Assembly (NCBI GenBank): GCA_937919945.1 | Contig: CALESY010000145.1 | Coordinates: forward strand, 1-43,117 | Source of the DNA: an uncultured Chitinophagaceae bacterium | GTDB taxonomy: Bacteria > Bacteroidota > Bacteroidia > Chitinophagales > Chitinophagaceae | Length of the DNA: 43,117 nt | Direction: 5' to 3' | Shown here: positions 40,558 through 43,117 of the stretch, in pieces | Layout of the letters: the number at the start of each line of letters is the position of its first letter | Numbering within the stretch: position 1 is the stretch's first letter | Notes under the pieces: generated by a model | The model's database searches: none | Told to the model about the DNA's origin: nothing | The model's input: the letters and a program-made list of their open reading frames with translations, nothing else | Translations under genes and position numbers: made by a program

Positions 40558-41457
40558 ATGAGTATCCTCAAAACATACAAATTAGCTGCAACTGCCGCGT
40601 TTCTCTTTATTAATGCTGTAGCAAATGCTCAGTCAGACCCCACTGCCTTCAAAAGTGTTGATGGTGTAAAGTCTGATTGGCAGCCAACTTTGGTAAGGGA
40701 TGGTGTTTATGATAGAGTAGATCACATAAATACTCCACTTGTACAGCAAGCAGTTCGCGAAAACGACATCATGTGGAAAAAACGTGTATGGCGTGAAATT
40801 GATATTCGCGAAAAGCAAAATATGGCTTTCAGGTACCCTGGTGATGATTACACAGGAGGCGGGTATTTTATTGAAATAGTACTTGATGCCATAAAAAAAG
40901 GTAAAGTAAAAGCATATTCAAATATTGACGACCGCTTTACTGCTACACTCAGTAAGCAGAATATTGACGATATGTTGCTGGGGCCTCCCGATACACAATA
41001 TATTGTTGACCCTGTTACACAGTTGGAAACAATGAAAGTTGTACGTAGAGAGTTCAACCCCGATGATGTTACCAAATATCGTTTGAAAGAAGATTGGTAC
41101 ATTGACCGCAATACTGGTAGGTTGCACAGGCAAATAATAGGTATAGCGCCAATTATTGATAAATATAATGATGATGGTTCTTATCGTGCTTCTCAGGCAT
41201 TGTTCTGGTTGTATTATCCGGAAGCCTCTAATATGTTTGCTCAGTATGAGGTGTTCAACCCAGATAATGATATGGCAAGGTTGACATGGTACGAATTCTT
41301 TGAAGGGCGTTATTTTGCAAGCCGTATCATAAAAGTTAGCAATCCTTTCGATGTATCCTTTAAAGAAAGAGGTATGAGCCCGCTAGAAGCTTTATACGAA
41401 GGCCAGAAAGCTACAGAAATGCTCTTTAATAAAGAACACGACATGTGGGTTTATTAA
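40558..41457 (+). CDS. gldN: GldN, T9SS ring component
   Basis: 299-aa periplasmic protein with a signal peptide ending AFLFINAVANAQ. Family blocks: DRVDHINTPLVQQAVRENDI, MWKKRVWREIDIREKQN, FTATLSKQNIDDMLLGPPDT, YRLKEDWYIDRNTGRLHRQI, GIAPIIDKYNDDGSYRASQA, LFWLYYPEA and LTWYEFFEGRYFASRIIKVS. GldN/PorN pairs with GldK in the ring and contacts GldM. It lies 38 bp after gldM and is the last gene of the block, followed by a terminator. Confidence 0.96.
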   Translation: MSILKTYKLAATAAFLFINAVANAQSDPTAFKSVDGVKSDWQPTLVRDGVYDRVDHINTPLVQQAVRENDIMWKKRVWREIDIREKQNMAFRYPGDDYTGGGYFIEIVLDAIKKGKVKAYSNIDDRFTATLSKQNIDDMLLGPPDTQYIVDPVTQLETMKVVRREFNPDDVTKYRLKEDWYIDRNTGRLHRQIIGIAPIIDKYNDDGSYRASQALFWLYYPEASNMFAQYEVFNPDNDMARLTWYEFFEGRYFASRIIKVSNPFDVSFKERGMSPLEALYEGQKATEMLFNKEHDMWVY

Positions 41458-41477
41458 TCTTACTCTTTAATATATTT

Positions 41478-41511
41478 CAAAACGCTGCCGATGTGCAGCG
41501 TTTTGTTTTTT
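41478..41511 (+). terminator. Terminator of gldKLMN
   Basis: A perfect 11-bp stem caaaacgctgc/gcagcgttttg (41478-41488 with 41495-41505), 6-nt loop, then TTTTTT, 20 bp after the gldN stop. Confidence 0.92.
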
Positions 41512-41558
41512 ATGCAAGCCTTGTTGGCTTATCTTGCAGAGAATATAAATTATACTGA

Positions 41559-42287
41559 ATGAATGCTATATTGCCTAAGCTGGAAGTTTGTTTATCACCT
41601 GCCCTCCTACATCTTTACAATACACAAGGCGCAGTAGTTGTAATTATTGATGTATTCAGAGCTACATCTACTATCGCAGCCGCGCTGCATAACGGAGCTA
41701 AAAGCGTAATACCCGTAGCACAGGTACAAGAATGTATAGACTTAGGTAAACAAATACCTGACAGCATAACAGCCGGAGAAAGAGATGGCAAAGTAGCAGA
41801 TGGGTTGCAATATGGTAATTCTCCATCAGAGTACCCGCGTAGTTTTATTGAGAACAAGACCTTGGTACTTACAACCACTAACGGCACACGTCTGCTGCAC
41901 ATGGTACAGGATGCAGATACTATCATCACAGGTTCATTTCTTAATCTTTCTGCTGTATGCGATTTTTTAGTGCAGCAAAACAAGCCGGTGCTTTTGGGCT
42001 GTGCTGCTTGGAAAGATAGATTCAATTTAGAAGATACGCTTTTCGCCGGTGCTGTAGTTAATAAGGTTAAAGAGCACTTTGCAATTAATTGTGATAGTGC
42101 CCGAGCAGCTAATTATCTCTATGAGCACGCCAAAGAATCTACTATTATTAACTTTTTAAGGGATAGCTCGCACTACAAACGCCTGTCGGCCTATGGGCTT
42201 TCTGCAGATATGGAGTATTGCGCTACCCCTGACTTGCATCCTGTAGTGCCTATATTAAAAGGTAGTGAATTAGTTGTACACCAATAA
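41559..42287 (+). CDS. comB: 2-phosphosulfolactate phosphatase family (ComB-like)
   Basis: 242-aa ComB-family protein. The fold blocks are VVIIDVFRATSTIAAALHNG, TAGERDGKVADGLQYGNSPS, KTLVLTTTNGTRLLH, TIITGSFLNLSAV and LLGCAAWKDRFNLEDTLFAG. In methanogens ComB dephosphorylates 2-phosphosulfolactate on the way to coenzyme M. In Bacteroidota, which make no coenzyme M, the family may serve sulfolactate or another phosphoester substrate (inference). It lies downstream of the gldKLMN terminator; its stop codon lies inside the next terminator stem. Confidence 0.85.
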   Translation: MNAILPKLEVCLSPALLHLYNTQGAVVVIIDVFRATSTIAAALHNGAKSVIPVAQVQECIDLGKQIPDSITAGERDGKVADGLQYGNSPSEYPRSFIENKTLVLTTTNGTRLLHMVQDADTIITGSFLNLSAVCDFLVQQNKPVLLGCAAWKDRFNLEDTLFAGAVVNKVKEHFAINCDSARAANYLYEHAKESTIINFLRDSSHYKRLSAYGLSADMEYCATPDLHPVVPILKGSELVVHQ

Positions 42288-42319
42288 AAAGTGGCTGCTA
42301 TTGCAGCCACTTTTTATTG
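42282..42319. terminator. Bidirectional terminator
   Basis: A perfect 17-bp inverted repeat (42282-42298 with 42303-42319) with core agtggctgc/gcagccact and A/T outer arms lies between the convergent comB and PDZ genes; it includes the comB TAA. Confidence 0.92.
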
Positions 42320-42322
42320 ATA

Positions 42323-43117
42323 TTAAAGTTCTTTCTTCTTTACTGGTTTTGTTAGTATGACGTTGGTAGTATTTTCTTTGCCATCGCGTATATATGCAAG
42401 CGGCAGTTTCGAATTGTGTTTAGATGATAATACAATCATTTGTAAATCATCTACAGACACTACTTTCTCATCATTCAGCCGTGTAATAATATCACCTGTT
42501 TTCAATCCTGCCTTTGCAGCGGCAGAGTTTGGTTTTACTTCCAGCACTTTTACACCGTTACCATCGTTGTAATCTTCTGCTATTACACCTATTTTCGGAG
42601 ATGAATTCATTGCCCCGTCAGATACTTCGAACATAAAAGGACGGGTCATGATATTAATGTCCTCAATACTTGGCTGTTTGTATATACGTGTAGTAATAGC
42701 TTCAGCTTTTGATAATGTTACTTTGGTTGTTTTGGGCTTACCGTCTCTTACATACGTAACATCTATATTTTCGCCAGCATCATGCTTTGCGATAGTTTCT
42801 GTCAATGCTTTACCACTGTTTATCTTATTGCCGTTTACTGATGTAATAATGTCTCCGTCTTTCAATCCGGCCTCAGCTGCAGCACTATTGGGCATTACAC
42901 GTTCTACTATTGCACCATCTGTATTTTCGTCTTGCTTGGTATACACACCCAACATAGCCCTTTTAGGTACTGCAAAAGACCAATCAGCATCTTCATCCAT
43001 TCTGGTTGTATTGCCATCTTTAATAATGATTTTCTTTCTGCCATTATCAATCGCAGATGTGCTAACTTCTTCTCCGTTTATTAATACCCTACCATCATTT
43101 ATTTCAATAACAGTTTT
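42323..43117 (-). CDS. Two-PDZ-domain protein (5' end beyond window)
   Basis: At least 264 residues; the frame is open through the right edge, so the N-terminus and any signal peptide or catalytic part lie outside. The visible start reads KTVIEINDGRVLINGEEVST. First PDZ: MLGVYTKQDENTDGAIVERV, MPNSAAAEAGLKDGDIITSV. Second PDZ: KIGVIAEDYNDGNGVKVLEV, KPNSAAAKAGLKTGDIITRL. It ends VILTKPVKKKEL. ATG 43000 is in frame but falls inside the conserved pre-PDZ sequence, so it is not taken as the start. Probably a periplasmic PDZ protein of the DegP/HtrA-adjacent kind; no Ser-His-Asp triad is seen in the part present. Confidence 0.8.
   Translation of the reverse strand, partial: KTVIEINDGRVLINGEEVSTSAIDNGRKKIIIKDGNTTRMDEDADWSFAVPKRAMLGVYTKQDENTDGAIVERVMPNSAAAEAGLKDGDIITSVNGNKINSGKALTETIAKHDAGENIDVTYVRDGKPKTTKVTLSKAEAITTRIYKQPSIEDINIMTRPFMFEVSDGAMNSSPKIGVIAEDYNDGNGVKVLEVKPNSAAAKAGLKTGDIITRLNDEKVVSVDDLQMIVLSSKHNSKLPLAYIRDGKENTTNVILTKPVKKKEL

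Noticed and set aside
1..43117. CRISPR array, rRNA genes or a prophage
   Set aside because: No regularly spaced repeats, no rRNA-like sequence and no phage structural genes were seen; the only RNA genes found are tRNA-Asn and the candidate RNA in the transposon.

Overview
The window is chromosomal DNA from a member of the Bacteroidota, most likely a Chitinophagaceae-like (Chitinophagales) organism. The evidence is a complete gldK-gldL-gldM-gldN block (gliding and type IX secretion, T9SS), an ssb-gldE pair, two secreted proteins with T9SS C-terminal sorting domains, a DUF4271-hemD pair, and several promoters of the Bacteroidota form TTTG-N19-20-TAnnTTTG. No gene has an obvious Shine-Dalgarno sequence. 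Everything was read by eye from sequence; no database search was run.

Layout. 1-5.2 kb: ssb and gldE (+) converge on an operon of topA and a SirB1-like gene (-). 5.4-9.8 kb: a T9SS cargo protein, proline dehydrogenase, an FtsB/DivIC-like divisome protein and enolase. 9.8-18.5 kb: a repeat-bearing intergenic region, a small membrane-protein gene with an in-frame TGA, a DUF1624-type membrane acyltransferase, tex, a TonB-receptor-like outer-membrane barrel and an Omp28-related T9SS cargo protein. 18.6-19.9 kb: rpsF-rpsR-rplI behind a textbook promoter and a possible S6:S18-binding leader. 20-24.5 kb: an arylsulfotransferase, tRNA-Asn(GTT), a GT2 fusion protein, and a membrane protein/HTH pair.

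24.5-27.2 kb is the most interesting part. A 2648-bp IS1595-like transposon has 23-bp terminal inverted repeats, an intact 8-bp target duplication, a DDE transposase, two passenger genes of unknown function and a probable ~215-nt noncoding RNA with its own promoter and terminator. It sits exactly in the loop of a perfect 16-bp-arm palindrome just upstream of the membrane/HTH operon, which it may have uncoupled from its control region.

27.2-34.5 kb: pfkA, a secreted EEP-family nuclease/phosphatase, a LuxR-type regulator with a degenerate receiver, hemW, hemD, DUF4271 and two secreted proteins of unknown function. 34.5-43.1 kb: a YyaL/SSP411-type thioredoxin-domain protein, gldKLMN, a ComB-type phosphatase and a two-PDZ protein that runs off the right edge.

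How the genes work together: gldKLMN encodes the core ring and motor of the T9SS, which would export the two sorting-domain proteins at 5.4-6.7 and 16.6-18.5 kb; GldE is an accessory factor of the same machinery. HemW and HemD belong to haem metabolism, enolase and PfkA to glycolysis. Three convergent pairs abut or overlap at their stop codons (1950/1952, 11705/11706, 29292-29295), while most other transcription units end in strong hairpin terminators.
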